In this document: positions 10,882 to 24,136 of the stretch, one piece after another
Numbering within the stretch: the first letter of the stretch is position 1
Layout: each line of letters starts with the position of its first letter
Source of the DNA: Ophiura sarsii
Taxonomy: Eukaryota > Echinodermata > Ophiuroidea > Amphilepidida > Ophiuridae
Length of the DNA: 64,000 nucleotides
Reading direction: 5' to 3'
NCBI GenBank assembly: GCA_035610835.1
Contig: CM069447.1
Span: forward strand, 55,614,048-55,678,047
Made by a program: the position numbers and the translations under genes
The notes under the pieces: generated by a model
What the model was told of the DNA's origin: nothing
Databases searched by the model: none
Seen by the model: the letters and a program-made list of their open reading frames with translations, nothing else

Positions 10882-12253
10882 TTGATACATAATTACATAG
10901 TTTGAAAATCATAATTTTATCGCATGATAATTTGTTAGAGAAAACTTACATGCTAATGTATCATTTAGAATGGATCTGCATAAAGGTAGTGTTATTATTT
11001 ATGTAGCTTACAACATAGCGTGACTAAAACTATCATGGATACATGGAATGGCACTTTGGAGCAAATATTGACCTTTGAATATTTTTTGTAATCTGTCGTG
11101 GATATTTCATAATTTGATCATTTTAGGTAAACCTATTACAAAACTTTCCTGAACAGGCGCTTTTATGTTGGCTAATTTAAAATCAGTAATCAGTAGCTAA
11201 GATAATTATACTAACGAGCAAACTCCTCTCCACATTATGATACCTCATTTATAATGATTTAGTATATTATGTTTAAAGTTATTAGTTACTTAAGTCATCA
11301 TGACGTTATAAGTGTCCACGTGATTATATTGGACGATGTCTCGAATTACGAGGAGAACACTTTTGTGTTTTATGTAAATCTAAGATTTGTAATACCGATT
11401 AACAATATTTATTTTAAATCGCCTACCACCTGTACATGAACTGTTTGTGTTTTGTCATTACATTATCCAATCAAAGCTTTACAAATTACTACACATGTTC
11501 GTATTGTACTTCCCGTTAAACAATCTTGGAGCGCGCCCTCTCTTACCTTATAGTTAACTACTACAGTACTATGGCTTTGGTGAGATTTGAGCCCTGGTAC
11601 AAACACGTTACGACTAGAGATATTCCGTGTTTTGGATACCTGCCATTTTTCAGGGAACAAAACAGTGTTTGTAACCCTTTTCGGACACAAGACCCTCCTG
11701 TTTGATACAACAATGCAGTTTAGTGACTGCCTGGGAAGCTCTACATACATGTAAGATCACACACATAAAACACCTGATTGTCCATAGATCCCCTTCAAAG
11801 AATAGGGCCAGCAAAACCAAATAATATGGTCGGTCGGACGACGACAGGACAATCAAACAAATGTTCAGGGGCTGAGCATGAAGCTAATACACTAGGAAAG
11901 TTCTTGTTACGCAACCCTAATCATGCAATCGTCCCATCAATTGCGCACACCTCTTCTTTGAGACGCGTCGACGATGATAATCACCGCAAAAGTTGCCAGC
12001 CAATTTAATTGGATTTTTCAATCCAGTAAATTCGTGATACATTATGTGGCTTATTTCAAACATTATCATAATACTTGGTTCATTTTGGGAACGGAATGTG
12101 CGTACAAACATTGCTTTCTTTTCCCTAAGCACACACTCCGGTGCCAAGAACAATATATTCTGAAAATACTGAAAAATAAAAGAATATTGTCAAATTGATT
12201 TAACATTGAATTTACATCATTCATTTTATTACTCTGGTGTATCAAGTCATATG
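10882..12253. other. Intergenic, nothing recognised
   Basis: AT-rich sequence with overlapping short ORFs on both strands (11463-12198), none with codon structure or motifs I can support. The dense overlap suggests repeat-derived DNA. Confidence 0.5.
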
Positions 12254-12753
12254 GGGCCGTATTCTCGTACTAAACACGCGGGGTTTAGCTTAAAACCAAG
12301 CCCAACTAAACGCATGTCTAACTTAAACGCGAGTTTATCTTTTAAACGACGTGTTTAACAAAACAAGATTTTAAACTCTGCAAATCTCGTTCCAAGAGTG
12401 GTCCTGCGTTTATTGTGTACAGGTATTTATTTGTGGTCCTAATGGGTTACAATAGATATCGACCGAATGCCTTAAATACACCTTTAAAGACTGCACGATC
12501 CGCACGTCAGCTTGCGCCGGGCACGGTTGATTAATCATTCAAGGCATACAGTTGATGCGTGAGTTTACGCGCACTTTTAAGTGCGCGTAAACTACTCGTA
12601 AACTACTCCCGTACACATGTTTAAAGTTAGACACATTCCGGCGAGTTAGACGCGTGTTTAAGTAAAACAAATGTACGAGAATCGCGTTTAGTTAAACGCT
12701 GTGTCTAAAGTCAAAGTTAGACTCGTGTTTAGCAACGTACGAGAATACGGCCC
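12254..12753. mobile_element. 500-bp MITE with GGGCCGTATTCTCGTAC ends
   Basis: 17-bp perfect TIRs (12254-12270 and 12737-12753). The interior is built from motifs such as GTTTAACGCG in both orientations and includes a 15-bp-arm hairpin with a 2-base loop at 12561-12593 around GTTTACGCGCACTT. Related fragments lie at 2584-2860 and 30490-30640. No clear target duplication. Confidence 0.85.
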
Positions 12754-14204
12754 ACAGTGAATAAGTAATTGTATCAATGCTTTTTAAACGTGCCCGGATT
12801 TGCCCGATTTTCTGTTGAAATATAAATTGTTCATTTTGAATATCAACTTATTTTTATTTACATTTTGATCCACATCTTATAATATAATTCAACTGCCTGT
12901 CGATAGTTTCGTTATCAAATGTACACTATTTTCCCTATTTTTACACATTTGTAATATCAAAAACATAGATATTTTCAATACAAAATATGAGGTAAACACG
13001 TTAGCGTCGGACCATCAATATTGGGACTACTGCTTTGTCAATCTAGATTGATTTTTCCGCGGTAACTTTGATTGTCAGTTCAATGCACGTTGTATCAATG
13101 GTTCTTGCCTCTTTTGCATAGTACCACGGCGACAATCGTCCCATTGATGCTGGAAAGAAGTAACTCCTTTCGTATAGCTTCATGGGCTGAGCAAGACAAA
13201 ATTAGTGATTTAATATCTATGTAACAAAGGGCTGCCTTCAGGGGGAAATGCCTATGACAAAGATATTTGAAATCAAGGCCAGCATAGACATTCTCAGCAT
13301 CAGGAGTGAAAAATACTTTTTCAACACAAAGCTGACTACGTGTGTATTTTGAACAGTTTTAATTTGAATAGAGTAGCCCTTGTATATTCACAAAGGCTAT
13401 TTTGTGAAAAAAATTGGGTGCATACCTTGTTCTGCATGTTGATATTTGCAACCAGCTAGACCCACTTCATCTGTCTATTTCACTTGTCAACAGCACAAGA
13501 CATAAATACAAATAATTATTGCGGGGACTGTGTTTAAATTGATTGTGAAGTAATGAGGCAAAACTTTTAAATCCAACATGCATGGAAACGATGCTATGGG
13601 GTCAGAGTTCATTATAACGAAGGTTTCATTCGTGTCCTAAAAAACATTTTCTCTACGGGCAAACGGACATCTCAGGTTGGTCGGTCATGCGTTTTATTGA
13701 TTTTTTTTAGAAGCAATTTCACTTTAAAATAAAAAGAAAATAACGAATAAAAAACAAATTGGTCGGTCGGGCCCTTAGAACGGTGTTTTTATTGCATTAG
13801 TGTAAAAAGAACCCCTGTTGTATGGGCCCGACCGAATCAAGTCAATTTTCCTAGAAATCGGTGAGAACAGGGGTTTATAATTAACTTTCGGTAAAATGTT
13901 AAAATAAGAATAGAAAAAGAGGACGACATTTGATACCAATGACAATATTGTTTTGTGGTGTGTATTTGTAATTGTATTAATTGTTGCAGATGTTGTACAT
14001 GATTTGGGCGAGTTTTTTGTGTCAGTGAAAGCATAAATAAATATCAGTTTTTAATATAAATGGTCCAAAAACGAGAAAAACGTTCCTGAAACCTTGTTAA
14101 AGGAGGGATCCCGCAAGCACAACATTGTGCATTACATGTTAGAAAAATAACTATCGAGCTCAACAGTTGTAATTAGATAGAACAAAACACCACACTTATG
14201 ACAA
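12754..14204. other. Intergenic, only a short inverted repeat seen
   Basis: No exon or element boundary that I can support. An 11-bp inverted pair CGGTCGGGCCC lies at 13764-13774 and 13824-13834, with a further GGTCGGTC at 13679-13686. Confidence 0.5.
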
Positions 14205-14400
14205 AACGAATACAAAATCTCTCAACATGCAATTTTTAAAATTGACGGCGATCAAAAAACCCGGTGTCGATGAAGTCAGTTATAAAATGCACATACGTAA
14301 ATTTGAGCACCGATAACCACGACGTCATCGACACCGGGACTTTCGATCGCCGCGAATTAAAAAAAATTGCATGTTGAGTGATGGCAGTTTGTATTCGTGA
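14205..14400. mobile_element. Fold-back element with CGGTGTCGATGA arms
   Basis: 14205-14278 and 14318-14398 are inverted copies with small indels. They include CTCAACATGCAATTT, GGCGATC and CCCGGTGTCGATGA. The outer part of the right arm recurs at 28735-28775, joined to the same downstream sequence. Confidence 0.75.
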
Positions 14401-14530
14401 CTGTTAATAGCTGGGGACCTTTTACCCTAAATCAAGATCAAAAGTTACAAGGGGATACGTGAAGAAAGATAACCCCGTTTTCGAGAGCCAAAAACGTGTG
14501 AATGACACAACAATACCTGCATAATGTATA
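14401..14530 (+). repeat. Repeat block F (copy 1)
   Basis: CTGTTAATAGCTGGGGACC through GACACAACAATACCTGCATA recurs nearly identically at 28770-28893, and a diverged reverse copy lies near 58640-58720. There is no coding content. Confidence 0.8.
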
Positions 14531-14788
14531 GATGAGGTGACCGTTGTTTACATCAGTAGTGTTTACAAATTGATTAGCGCCTGGTCTAAAGACATGCTAG
14601 AGGTACTAGTCCATGACTACTGCATACATACTATTCGAAAGCAAAACACACATCACTGAGCGCCAATTTTAAAAGCACATGCCCTTATGGTGCGTACGCA
14701 TACTGCCGGGCAACCAGATTTAGTACCTGGTCTCTCATTGTGCTTAGGGATGCAGACCACGACTGCACTATTACACCGTAAGCATGGT

Positions 14789-15500
14789 AACCCAGATAGC
14801 ATTACAACGTTGGGCCAAGGTTGGGACAACGTAATCACTTACGTTGGGGCAACGTCAAAATATGACATTGGGCCAACGTAATTTTGTCCGGCTAGACAAC
14901 GTTGGCTCAACATCAGTTGTTTGACGTTGGCACAATGTTGGCCCAACGTTGGCCCAACGTTTCAACAGCAGCGTTGGCACTTTGTTGGCCCAACGTTGGC
15001 CCAACATTTCAACAACAGCGTTGGCCCAACGTTAGACCAACGTAATTTTGTCCGGCTAGCCAACGTTGGCTCAACAACAGTTGTTTGACGTTGGCACAAA
15101 GTTGGCCCGACGTTGGCACAAAGTTGGCCCAACGTTGGCTCTCTGTTTCAACAACAGCATTGGCACTACGTTGGCCAAACATTTCAACAACAGCATTGGC
15201 ACTGCGTAATGCCATGTAGATTTATGTATTCAGCCAACGTTAATCCACATTGGCCAAATGTTTCAATGTTAAACAACATTGGCACAACGTTAGTGCAATA
15301 TAGATGTATTTCGCCAACGTTGGTCCATAATACTACAAAATATATCATCGATAGGGCCCATTTGTTCACTGATGTGGTGTTGGGCCACACCAATATATAC
15401 CAATTACTAACCGTAACCATTTGTCTGTTGGGCCAACGTTTTGCCAGATTTCGTCTTGTAAACTAAGTTGTCCCAATGTACGTTACTTCAACGTTTGCCC
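14789..15500. repeat. GTTGGCCCAACG array (satellite-like)
   Basis: More than twenty occurrences of CAACGTTGG or GTTGGCCCAACG, irregularly phased, with TTTCAACAACAG spacers. The left edge is ACCCAGATAGCA. A related array at 27840-28047 ends in the inverse, TGCTATCTGGGT. ORFs inside are repeat by-products. Confidence 0.85.
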
Positions 15501-16257
15501 AACCTTTGAAAGCACACATTATACACTGTAGATAAAATACACAAATTCATTGGTAACAATTTATTTGAAATCTTGTTTTATTGGTATCATGACTAGTATG
15601 TAATGTAGTTACAATACACACGAAAGAACCTAGCTACAACCTGTTCCTGCCCAAAACGGTGCGACTAAAATGGTTATTAGGGTTAAATGTATTAGGGTTT
15701 AATAGGGGAGGATGGGGCAACTGGTCCAGTGAAGCATATTTCAGGATATAAAATATTAAAGCATGTGTAAAAATTGATCACTTTGCTATGAAAAATAACA
15801 TCACCCAAGTAACTGTTTACATATAACATATAATCAATGTTGAAAAATGACAACATGGAAACCAGGAAGTATTTTCTTAAAGCTAAATGACCCGATCACA
15901 TTTTCTTATAGATTTTTCTCAAACATATGGAGATTTTCATATCATATGAAAGATCATATTTTTCTGATTAACATACTGAAATTTGACGGTCCAAATCAGT
16001 ATGATTACGAAGAAATTGGTGAAATAAGATTGAATTACCGCGAAAGGTGGTTAACCACCAATAAGTTTGTGTACAACACAATGGGCACATTTCACGGCAT
16101 CTTGTGCGTCTAAAATAAGAGCCATTAGAGTTATGCAACTCAAACTTTGGAATACAACTCTTTTAAGGATGACCTTTCATGTAGAATAGAAAACTTCAAG
16201 TTGAAAATCGGAACATCTACCTTTAACAAACACATTTAAATATTATTTAATTTGTAA
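15501..16257. other. Intergenic, one unrecognised ORF
   Basis: An 88-residue ORF lies at 15847-16113 (+), preceded by a GGGGCAACTGG stretch. I see no family motif or splice context, so I do not call it a gene. Confidence 0.4.
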
Positions 16258-16500
16258 GGCTATATTAAAAAAAATGATGTCTCAAATCTCCCCCGCGCAT
16301 TGGTTAATTGACGCGCGTTGGAAGGAAAAATTATTATTATTATTATTTTTTTAAATCCCAAAGTTGCACCGATTTTTCATTGATCACATCATTTTAAATG
16401 AAGGATTTCAATATTTTATATTTAAAAAACAAAAATGCATTTCGCATTATGTTTTGAAAATCTGAAGAGCTTTGAGACAAAAGATTTTTTTAATATAGCC
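16258..16500. mobile_element. 243-bp MITE with TAA target duplication (PIF/Harbinger-like)
   Basis: Ends GGCTATATTAAAAAAAAT and its inverse, with a shared GTCTCAAA further in. TAA flanks both sides (16255-16257 and 16501-16503). A 3-bp TAA/TTA duplication is typical of PIF/Harbinger. Confidence 0.75.
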
Positions 16501-18730
16501 TAACAACGATACACGTCTCATAAAACCCATGTTTGATACAGTTTTTGTGTTTAACATGTAAATAGCAGTAATACTAATAGTGTATATAAAGCAAGCAAAG
16601 TTTTTGACTGCACGCTTTTTAGAGTATTACAGTTTTTGACTGTTTGCTTTCATTTTCGGCTATTTTAAGTCCCCATCGAAATGATATATTGTTGAATTTG
16701 TGCCGTCTCTTCATTTGTGTGTACTGCTGTCTTTTAAGTGTTCAAAAGTAAGTGATTTAAAAAAAATAATAAATAAATAAATTTAAAAAAAATCCCGACT
16801 GACCTACCCTATTTGTTTTGGTCATGTTACGCCAATCAAACTTTTTTTTTTTAGGCCTAATAATAATAATGGTAAACAGGATTTAAATAGTGCCTAACAT
16901 CAGAACCAGTCACCAGGTACTTTATTACAATGGTAAAAATGGTAAAAATTAAATAAAAAGCATTATACAATATATATAGCAATATACAATGTACATATAA
17001 AAATTGGAGTAATTCTGTTATACCCTCCACAGGGTATTCATAGTGCGTGATTTTTAAGAACAACGCATACTAACCGATGTTGGTGTGAAGGGTATAACAC
17101 AAGTATGCCTAAAAATCAAAATATAAACTGTGGCAAGCCAGTACAATAACATTAACTACAAAGTACTGGATCAGTTTTTGTCTAAATAAGTAATTTTCAA
17201 ATCAGCTAAATCTTTTAAGGGCAACCAAAAGGTGATTCAAGTACATGCTTTATTTGATGGAGCATATTTTGAAAAATATAATGTAAGCTATTACTCTTAT
17301 TGTCCATACATAAACCAATCATAATGGCCAGTGCATCAATTTATTGTGGGATGAGCTATACGGATGACGCATTACTACGTAACAGGTGTAACTCCCAACT
17401 CAGTATCAGTCTGAGTCTTGGTCGATAACAAAAGTTGAGAATACTGATAATATCCATCTATTGAGGTTCTGTGTGCGAGTGCGACTAACACCTTTAACGT
17501 AAAAGGGAAAAAGGGTAGTAGTAATCTACGATCGACAATATGATACAAATGATCTAAGCTTAGAAACTCTATATTTTGTTTTCTGGGCAATATCAAAGGG
17601 TAATTCTTTCTGTATTTTGGTTTTTTTTACAATATATCACCCCTTTGGTTGACTTTCATTAGAAAATCCTCGCCTTTAACAATTGCTCAGGGATTGGAAA
17701 TAAAAATATGGGGAACTAGGGGAAAATTCTCTTGATATGGACAATTTGTACGCAGATTCAATAGTTGATGTCTGCAAGGCAAATTATTATATTTTGCTGT
17801 AGGATTACTGGCCAGGATTGAGTCTTTTGTAACAAAGGGAAAAACAATAATTTTTTGCCAAGAAATTTGTCGGACAAATATTACATCCTGCGTTAAACGA
17901 TGCAATGTAAGTTACATACAGTGGCATTGTGAGCAAATCAATACCAGGTCAAGTGCATTGATTTTTCATATTTTACATTGACCTACGTCATACACAACAC
18001 TATACAAATCAAAATTCACAATTTTAGCATAATTTTGATCTACGTTATAACAAATAAAAAAATGTCAACAAGTCTGCTAACACCTGCACCAAGCAGCTCA
18101 TCAAAACAAGGCGTGTGTTGCACGCATTGAACGGCATACACGCAGATTGGTTTAGACACTTTGAATGCACTCCGCAGACCCTTCTTTTTTTGGTTCAGAC
18201 AGATTTTGTTTTATTACAACATCTTATGCAGAACTTTTTGCATATTAGTTCAATGATGTGCTTCAGGATACAAACAATAACTGATGAAAATTGTTTCATC
18301 AAATCTTTCAATGTGGTTTAAATTAAATCATCTCTGTATTAAGTCAAAACTGATATTGCTCCACTGTGGAGATATCTACTCTTGTGGCTCTCCACCTCCT
18401 TTTTAGTCTAGCAGTCAAACCAGTGGGCAGTTGTAACAATACTTTCATAAAATACACGCATCAAATTACTCTATGATACATACTAAAATCAAACATTTTC
18501 TTATCTTGGCTTCTGAATCTTAACTTCCTTAGGTTATATTTTGCCTGAATACAGAGATGAGCACTAACCGAGGTTTGTTATAATCTACTCAACTGTTAAA
18601 TTAGTCGCTATTAACAAGAACACAGTACACTGTATATTGTAAGACTGAAATAGATAGTCAACATTTTATCAGATGTGGCTCTGACTTCATCAGGACAATG
18701 TAACCAGTCTCTTTAGAACAGCACCATGTT
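16501..18730. other. Intergenic, nothing recognised
   Basis: AT-rich, with runs of A/T and short ORFs on both strands. No exon, RNA gene or element boundary that I can support. Confidence 0.5.
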
Positions 18731-19129
18731 TCACTGAACCAATGTGAATAATGGTGATGATGCTGACTTGTGCGAGGTTACCACAATTGTTCTGCAAGCA
18801 TGCAGCAATAACATTAGCCACCTTTGTGCACAGTTTAGGGGCGGAAGGCTTCCATTTGATTGGTCGGTCTCATCATCATTCATCGCAGACATAGCCTCTA
18901 CATTTTCCATGTCTGCCTCTGCATTTCCATCTGCACTGTCAGCTGATAAAGTAAAACACAAATATAATAATAACTGTATCAAATTGATAATTAATTTTAA
19001 TATAGTTTTCAGGTCCAATATACACTCTAACAAAAGAGGTGCTGGTCTCACCAACTTATCTGAATCCTCATTTCGAGGTCTAGATATGCTCAACTTTCTT
19101 AGCTCTACATCTGGAAGCTCTTCAACCAT
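18731..19129 (-). CDS. Candidate minus-strand exon region, unrecognised acidic ORF
   Basis: A 132-residue minus-strand ORF with two protein-like stretches: one rich in Glu/Asp (ENVEAMSAMNDDETDQ) after a cag acceptor near 18942, and MVEELPDVELRKLSISRP at its start, after an acaatag acceptor, followed by a possible gtgaga donor. The hydrophobic stretch between them looks intronic. A longer ORF (18744-19316) on the opposite strand has low-complexity Ser/Ile content and is probably a shadow. I could not find a phase-consistent splice between the pieces. It could be a decayed transposon gene. Confidence 0.3.
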   Translation of the reverse strand: MVEELPDVELRKLSISRPRNEDSDKLVRPAPLLLECILDLKTILKLIINLIQLLLYLCFTLSADSADGNAEADMENVEAMSAMNDDETDQSNGSLPPLNCAQRWLMLLLHACRTIVVTSHKSASSPLFTLVQ

Positions 19130-19560
19130 CTATTGTTGTATTGCGTTGGATAAAATATGGGGAGTCACCAAACATCACAACTTGATGAGAAACATGCTTA
19201 TTCAGTATAGTGATCAGATAATTAAAATTTACCAACAGATAGTGTACCACATGTTTCAAACAGATATTTCAAACATGAGTTCTATTTTCAATTTCACAAG
19301 AATAGGATCAATATAAGGTTTGAAGCTGAATGGAAGGAAGAATACAGCATGCAGGAGGACAGGGAGTAGTCTCAAGTTCTTAATCAGATTGTATGACTTT
19401 TTGATTTAATTTTGTAATGATACCACAGACAAATATTTAATTGTGAAATCTCACATCTTTTTAATTAACTTGAATTTTGTTTATCATGGGTGTAGAATAG
19501 AATGTTTACACATTTAGTATTCTGTTCCAATTTTTTTTATAAAATACCCAAAATAATTAC

Positions 19561-19695
19561 CTTGTTTGACGGCGACTTTCCTTTACTCTCTGTCTTTCCT
19601 TCCTCCCGATATATCTGCTGCATACTTTAACCAGCTTTTGATGTAGTTGCCTGCAGAGGTATCGTCGGAGCTCTTCCATACCTTTCTTTCGGCAC
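19561..19695 (-). CDS. Candidate minus-strand exon, unrecognised basic segment
   Basis: On the minus strand a strong polypyrimidine acceptor (ttatttttttag) precedes 135 nt open in one frame (basic, around RRYLCRQLHQKL), then a caag/gtaatt donor. It lies upstream of the 18731-19129 ORF. The splice phase to that ORF works only with an internal acceptor, so the link is tentative. Confidence 0.3.
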
Positions 19696-19929
19696 CTAAA
19701 AAAATAAGACAGACAGTATATCATTTAAACTACTGAGGAACTGTGATGCTCAAAGTATGTGCGAAATGAGAATACATTTTTTTATGTTAACCCTTACCCT
19801 CCCCCCTGAATGTTAAATAATGCCAATTTTAAGTCCCTCTCCAAGCGCCTGTGCCGCCGTTTTTTGATGACGTAGTAAACGGAGCCTACATGTATAATAG
19901 TGAGCGCAGACTGCGCGAATGAGTAGCTG

Positions 19930-20045
19930 AGGGCCGTGGCTTAGTGGGTGGGACATGGGACTTGAGAACAGAGGATCCCCCGGATCCTTAAAAATTGTGA
20001 TCCCGATCAAAAACCCTAAACCGGGGTTAGGGATAGGGCCTAGGG
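19930..20045 (+). repeat. Degenerate tRNA-like (SINE) fragment
   Basis: GCCGTGGCTTAGTGGG resembles a pol III A box; about 40 nt later GGATCCCCCGGATCC sits where a B box would be, but is damaged. It cannot fold as a full tRNA. Confidence 0.4.
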
Positions 20046-20143
20046 ATCTCTATAGTATAAAGATAAATAAACAAATATTTGTCATGAAGCATGGTCAGAA
20101 GTAACAAGAAAGAGACAATGCAGGCTTCACTAACAATTATCAC

Positions 20144-20270
20144 CAGTGTTGTAGCTGAGTGCACCCTACCAAAGTCCAAGTCCTTGTTTCTCGAGTCCCA
20201 ATTCTTACTGTCCGAGTCCAAGACCAAGACAGAGACCGAGTCCTCATATATTTCAAGTTCTAATAATATT
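20144..20270 (+). repeat. GAGTCC-rich repeat, CAGTGTTGTAG end
   Basis: Starts CAGTGTTGTAG and carries repeated GAGTCC/AAGTCC motifs. A stretch with the same motifs in inverse, ending CTACAACACGG, lies at 24480-24592. They may be the two ends of one element opened by later DNA, or two copies. Confidence 0.55.
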
Positions 20271-20539
20271 TCATGTCATATATTTTGCTCTCTACAGGCC
20301 ACGCAAACATACTACTTTTCCCCCTGTTTTATATTCATGGACACATTTGGATACCATTTTGAATCAACGGTGTAGTGAGGATTTTGATGCTCGGCTCGGA
20401 TATGTGGTCAGCAATTGAAACAAGGCGGTTCTCGAACGGCGCGTCTCGCCTGTTCATCAAAAGTGACTTGAAAGAAATGATGATGAAACACATGATACAA
20501 TGTAGCACTGTCACAGAGGTATGCATTGTAGTTAATGCA

Positions 20540-23500
20540 AGGGATGTAATACCTTGAAAAATGTAATCAACAAAAAGAACACACCACCCCCTTCCCTACA
20601 CCAAATCACATCAAGATAGGCCTTACATATCTTATTTGACCCCAGATGACCTCTGATGACCTTGAAAATGTAATCAGCAAAAAGAACACACCAACCCCCT
20701 TCCCTCCACCAAATCACATCAAGATAGGCCTTACGGATCTTATTTGACCCCAGATGACCTCTGATGACCTCGAAAAATTAATCAACAAAAAGAACGAACA
20801 CACCATCCCTCTTCCGTCCACCAAATCCCATCAAGATAGGCCTTACGGATCTTATTTGACCCCAGATGACCTTGAATGACCTCCGATGAGCGTGAAAATT
20901 TAATCAGCAAAAAGAATACACCACCCCCCTTCCCTCCACCAAATCCAATCAAGATAGGCCTTACTAATCTATTTGACCCCATATTTGACCCCCGATGACC
21001 CCGAAAAATTAATCAACAAAAAGAACACACCACCCCCCTTCCCTCCACCAAATCCCATCAAGATAGGCCTTACTCATCTATTTGACCCCATATTTGACCC
21101 CCGATGACCCCAAAAAATTAATCAACCAAAAGAACACACCACCCCCTTCCCTCCACCAAATCCCATCAAGATAGGCCTTACTGATCTATTTGACCCCAGA
21201 TGACCCCGAAAAATTAATCAACAAAAAGAACACACCATCCCTCTTCCGTCCACCAAATCCCATCAAGATAGGCCTTACTGATCTATTTGACCCCATATTT
21301 GACCCCCGATGACCCCGAAAAATTAATCAACAAAAAGAACACACCACCCCCCTTCCCACCACCAAATCCCATCAAGATAGGCCTTACTGATCTATTTGAC
21401 CCATATTTGACCCCATATTTGACCCCCGATGACCCCGAAAAATTAATCAACAAAAAGAACACACCATCCCTCTTCCGTCCACCAAATCCCATCAAGATAG
21501 GCCTTACTTATCTATTTGACCCCCGATGACCCCGAAAAAATAATCAACAAAAAGAACACCCCATCCCTCTTCCGTCCACCAAATCCCATCAAGATAGGCC
21601 TTACTGATCTATTTGACCCCATATTTGACCCTGATGACCCCGAAAAATTAATCAACAAAAAGAACACACCATCCCTCTTCCGTCCACCAAATCCCATCAA
21701 GATAGGCCTTACTGATCTATTTGACCCCATATTTGACCCCCGATGACCCCGAAAAATTAATCAACAAAAAGAACACACCATCCCTCTTCCGTCCACCAAA
21801 TCCCATCAAGATAGGCCTTACTGATCTATTGGACCCCATATTTGACCCCCGATGACCCCGAAAAAATAATCAACAAAAAGAACACCCCATCCCCCTTCCG
21901 TCCACCAAATCCCATCAAGATAGGCCTTACTGATCTATTTGACCCCATATTTGACCCCCAATGACCCCGAAAAATTAATCAACAAAAAGAACACACCATC
22001 CCTCTTCCGTCCACCAAATCCCATCAAGATAGGCCTTACTGATATATTTGACCCCATATTTGACCCCTGATGACCCCGAAAAATTAAGAACAAAAAGAAC
22101 ACACCATCCCCCTTCCCTCCACCAAATCCAATCAAGATAGGCCTTATGGATCTTATTTGACCCCCGATGACCTTGAATGACCTCTGATGACCTTGAACAT
22201 TTATTCAGCAAAAAGAACACATCACTCCCCTTCCCTCCACCAAATCTCATCAATATAGGCCTTACTGATCTATTTGACCCCATATTTGACCCCGATGACC
22301 TCTGGTGACCTTGAAAATTTAATCAGCAAAAAGAACACACCACCCCCCTTCCCTCCACCAAATCCCATCAAGATAGGCCTTACTGATCTATTTGACCCCA
22401 TATTTGACCCCCGATGACCCCGAAAAATTAATCAACAAAAAGAACACACCATCCCTCTTCCGTCCACCAAATCCCATCAAGATAGGCCTTACTTATCTAT
22501 TTGACCCCATATTTGACCCCCGATGACCCCGAAAAAATAATCAACAAAAAGAACACCCCATCCCTCTTCCGTCCACCAAATCCCATCAAGATAGGCCTTA
22601 CTGATCTATTTGACCCCATATTTGACCCCGATGACCCCGAAAAATTAATCAACAAAAAGAACACACCATCCCTCTTCCGTCCACCAAATCCCATCAAGAT
22701 AGGCCTTACTGATCTATTTGACCCCATATTTGACCCCCGATGACCCCGAAAAATTAATCAACAAAAAGAACACACCATCCCTCTTCCGTCCACCAAATCC
22801 CATCAAGATAGGCCTTACTGATCTATTGGACCCCATATTTGACCCCCGATGACCCCGAAAAAATAATCAACAAAAAAAACACCCCATCCCCCTTCCGTCC
22901 ACCAAATCCCATCAAGATAGGCCTTACTGATCTATTTGACCCCATATTTGACCCCCAATGACCCCGAAAAATTAATCAACAAAAAGAACACACCATCCCC
23001 CTTCCCTCCACCAAATCCAATCAAGATAGGCCTTATGGATCTTATTTGACCCCCGATGACCTTGAATGACCTCTGATGACCTTGAAAATTTATTCAGCAA
23101 AAAGAACACACCACTCCCCTTCCCTCCACCAAATCTCATCAATATAGGCCTTACTGATCTATTTGACCCCATAATTGACCCCGATGACCTCTGGTGACCT
23201 TGAAAATTTAATCAGCAAAAAGAACACACCACCCCCTTCCCTCCACCAAATCCCATCAAGATAGGCCTTACTGATCTATTTGACCCCATATTTGACCCCC
23301 GATGACCTTGAATGACCTCCGATGACCTTGAAAATTTAATCAGCAAAAAGAACACACCACCCCCTTCCCTCCACCAAATCCCATCAAGATCGGCCTTACG
23401 GATCTTATTTGACCCCATATTTGACCCCGATGACCTTGAATGACCTCCAATGACCTTGAAAATCTAATCAGCAAAAGAACACTCCACCCCCTTCCCTGAC

Positions 23501-23760
23501 ATCAAGTCCCATCAAGATAGGCCTTACGGATCTCTAGATATCGCGTCACAACGCGTCTCAAAAGTTTTAAGCATATTTGACCCCGATGACCTTGAATGAC
23601 CCCCGATGACCTTGAAAAATCAATCAGCAACAAAACGCACCACCCCCCTTCCCTCCACCAAGTCCCATCACAATAGGCCTTACGGATCTCCAGATATCGC
23701 GTCACAAAGGTATTTCTTAGCACACGGCTGACGGCGGACGGCGGACGGCGGACGGCATAC
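20540..23760. repeat. 3.2-kb tandem array, about 28 units of 96-123 bp
   Basis: Each unit contains CATCAAGATAGGCCTTAC, TTTGACCCC, GATGACC and AATCAACAAAAAGAACACAC. The AGGCCTTA core recurs about 28 times between 20616 and 23673. A roughly 1-kb block (21374-21960) is repeated almost exactly at 22371-22960. The right edge changes to GGACGGCGGACGG repeats. The many ORFs on both strands (FDPIFDP and similar) follow from the unit and are not genes. Confidence 0.95.
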
Positions 23761-23870
23761 GCCATACGCCGGACAGAAATAGTGATAACATAGTCTCTTT
23801 CTGATCAGGCGAGACAAAAAGTGTTATACATTGAAAAATGGCAAACTTAAGAACAAAGTTAAGTTGTGAT

Positions 23871-24136
23871 CAGGGTTGTAGCCAGAGCATTTTGAGTGCC
23901 AGGCGCAATATTTCGCTATTTGGTTACACAATTCTTGCGGCTCAGGGGCCGGGATGTTTTTAGGCCTTTTTAATGCACTTTGAGGGTTCCTGCCACATAA
24001 TGTCTTGTTTTATGAGGCAGTTTAATGATTTTATCCACAAATTGTTAAAAAAAAAAATATATATTATTTGTTTTTAGAGTGCCGGGCGGCCAGCCCAATT
24101 CCGGGCCCGGCGCCGCCTGGCGTAACTACAACCCTG
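23871..24136. mobile_element. 266-bp hAT-like MITE with 8-bp target duplication
   Basis: Ends CAGGGTTGTAG and CTACAACCCTG with a further shared GCCAGGCG. GTTGTGAT is duplicated exactly at 23863-23870 and 24137-24144. An 8-bp duplication and CAG ends are typical of hAT. No coding capacity. Confidence 0.92.

Noticed and set aside
15847..16113. 88-residue plus-strand ORF
   Set aside because: No family motif, no splice context, near repeat-like sequence.
18744..19316. Longest plus-strand ORF (190 residues)
   Set aside because: Composition is Ser/Ile/Asn-rich without motifs, and the opposite strand looks more protein-like.
21283..22743. Paired ORFs on both strands with FDPIFDP and SVRPILMGF repeats
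   Set aside because: They are translations of the tandem repeat unit, not genes.
20540..23760. CRISPR-like array
   Set aside because: Animal DNA, units are contiguous and diverged, with no unique spacers.
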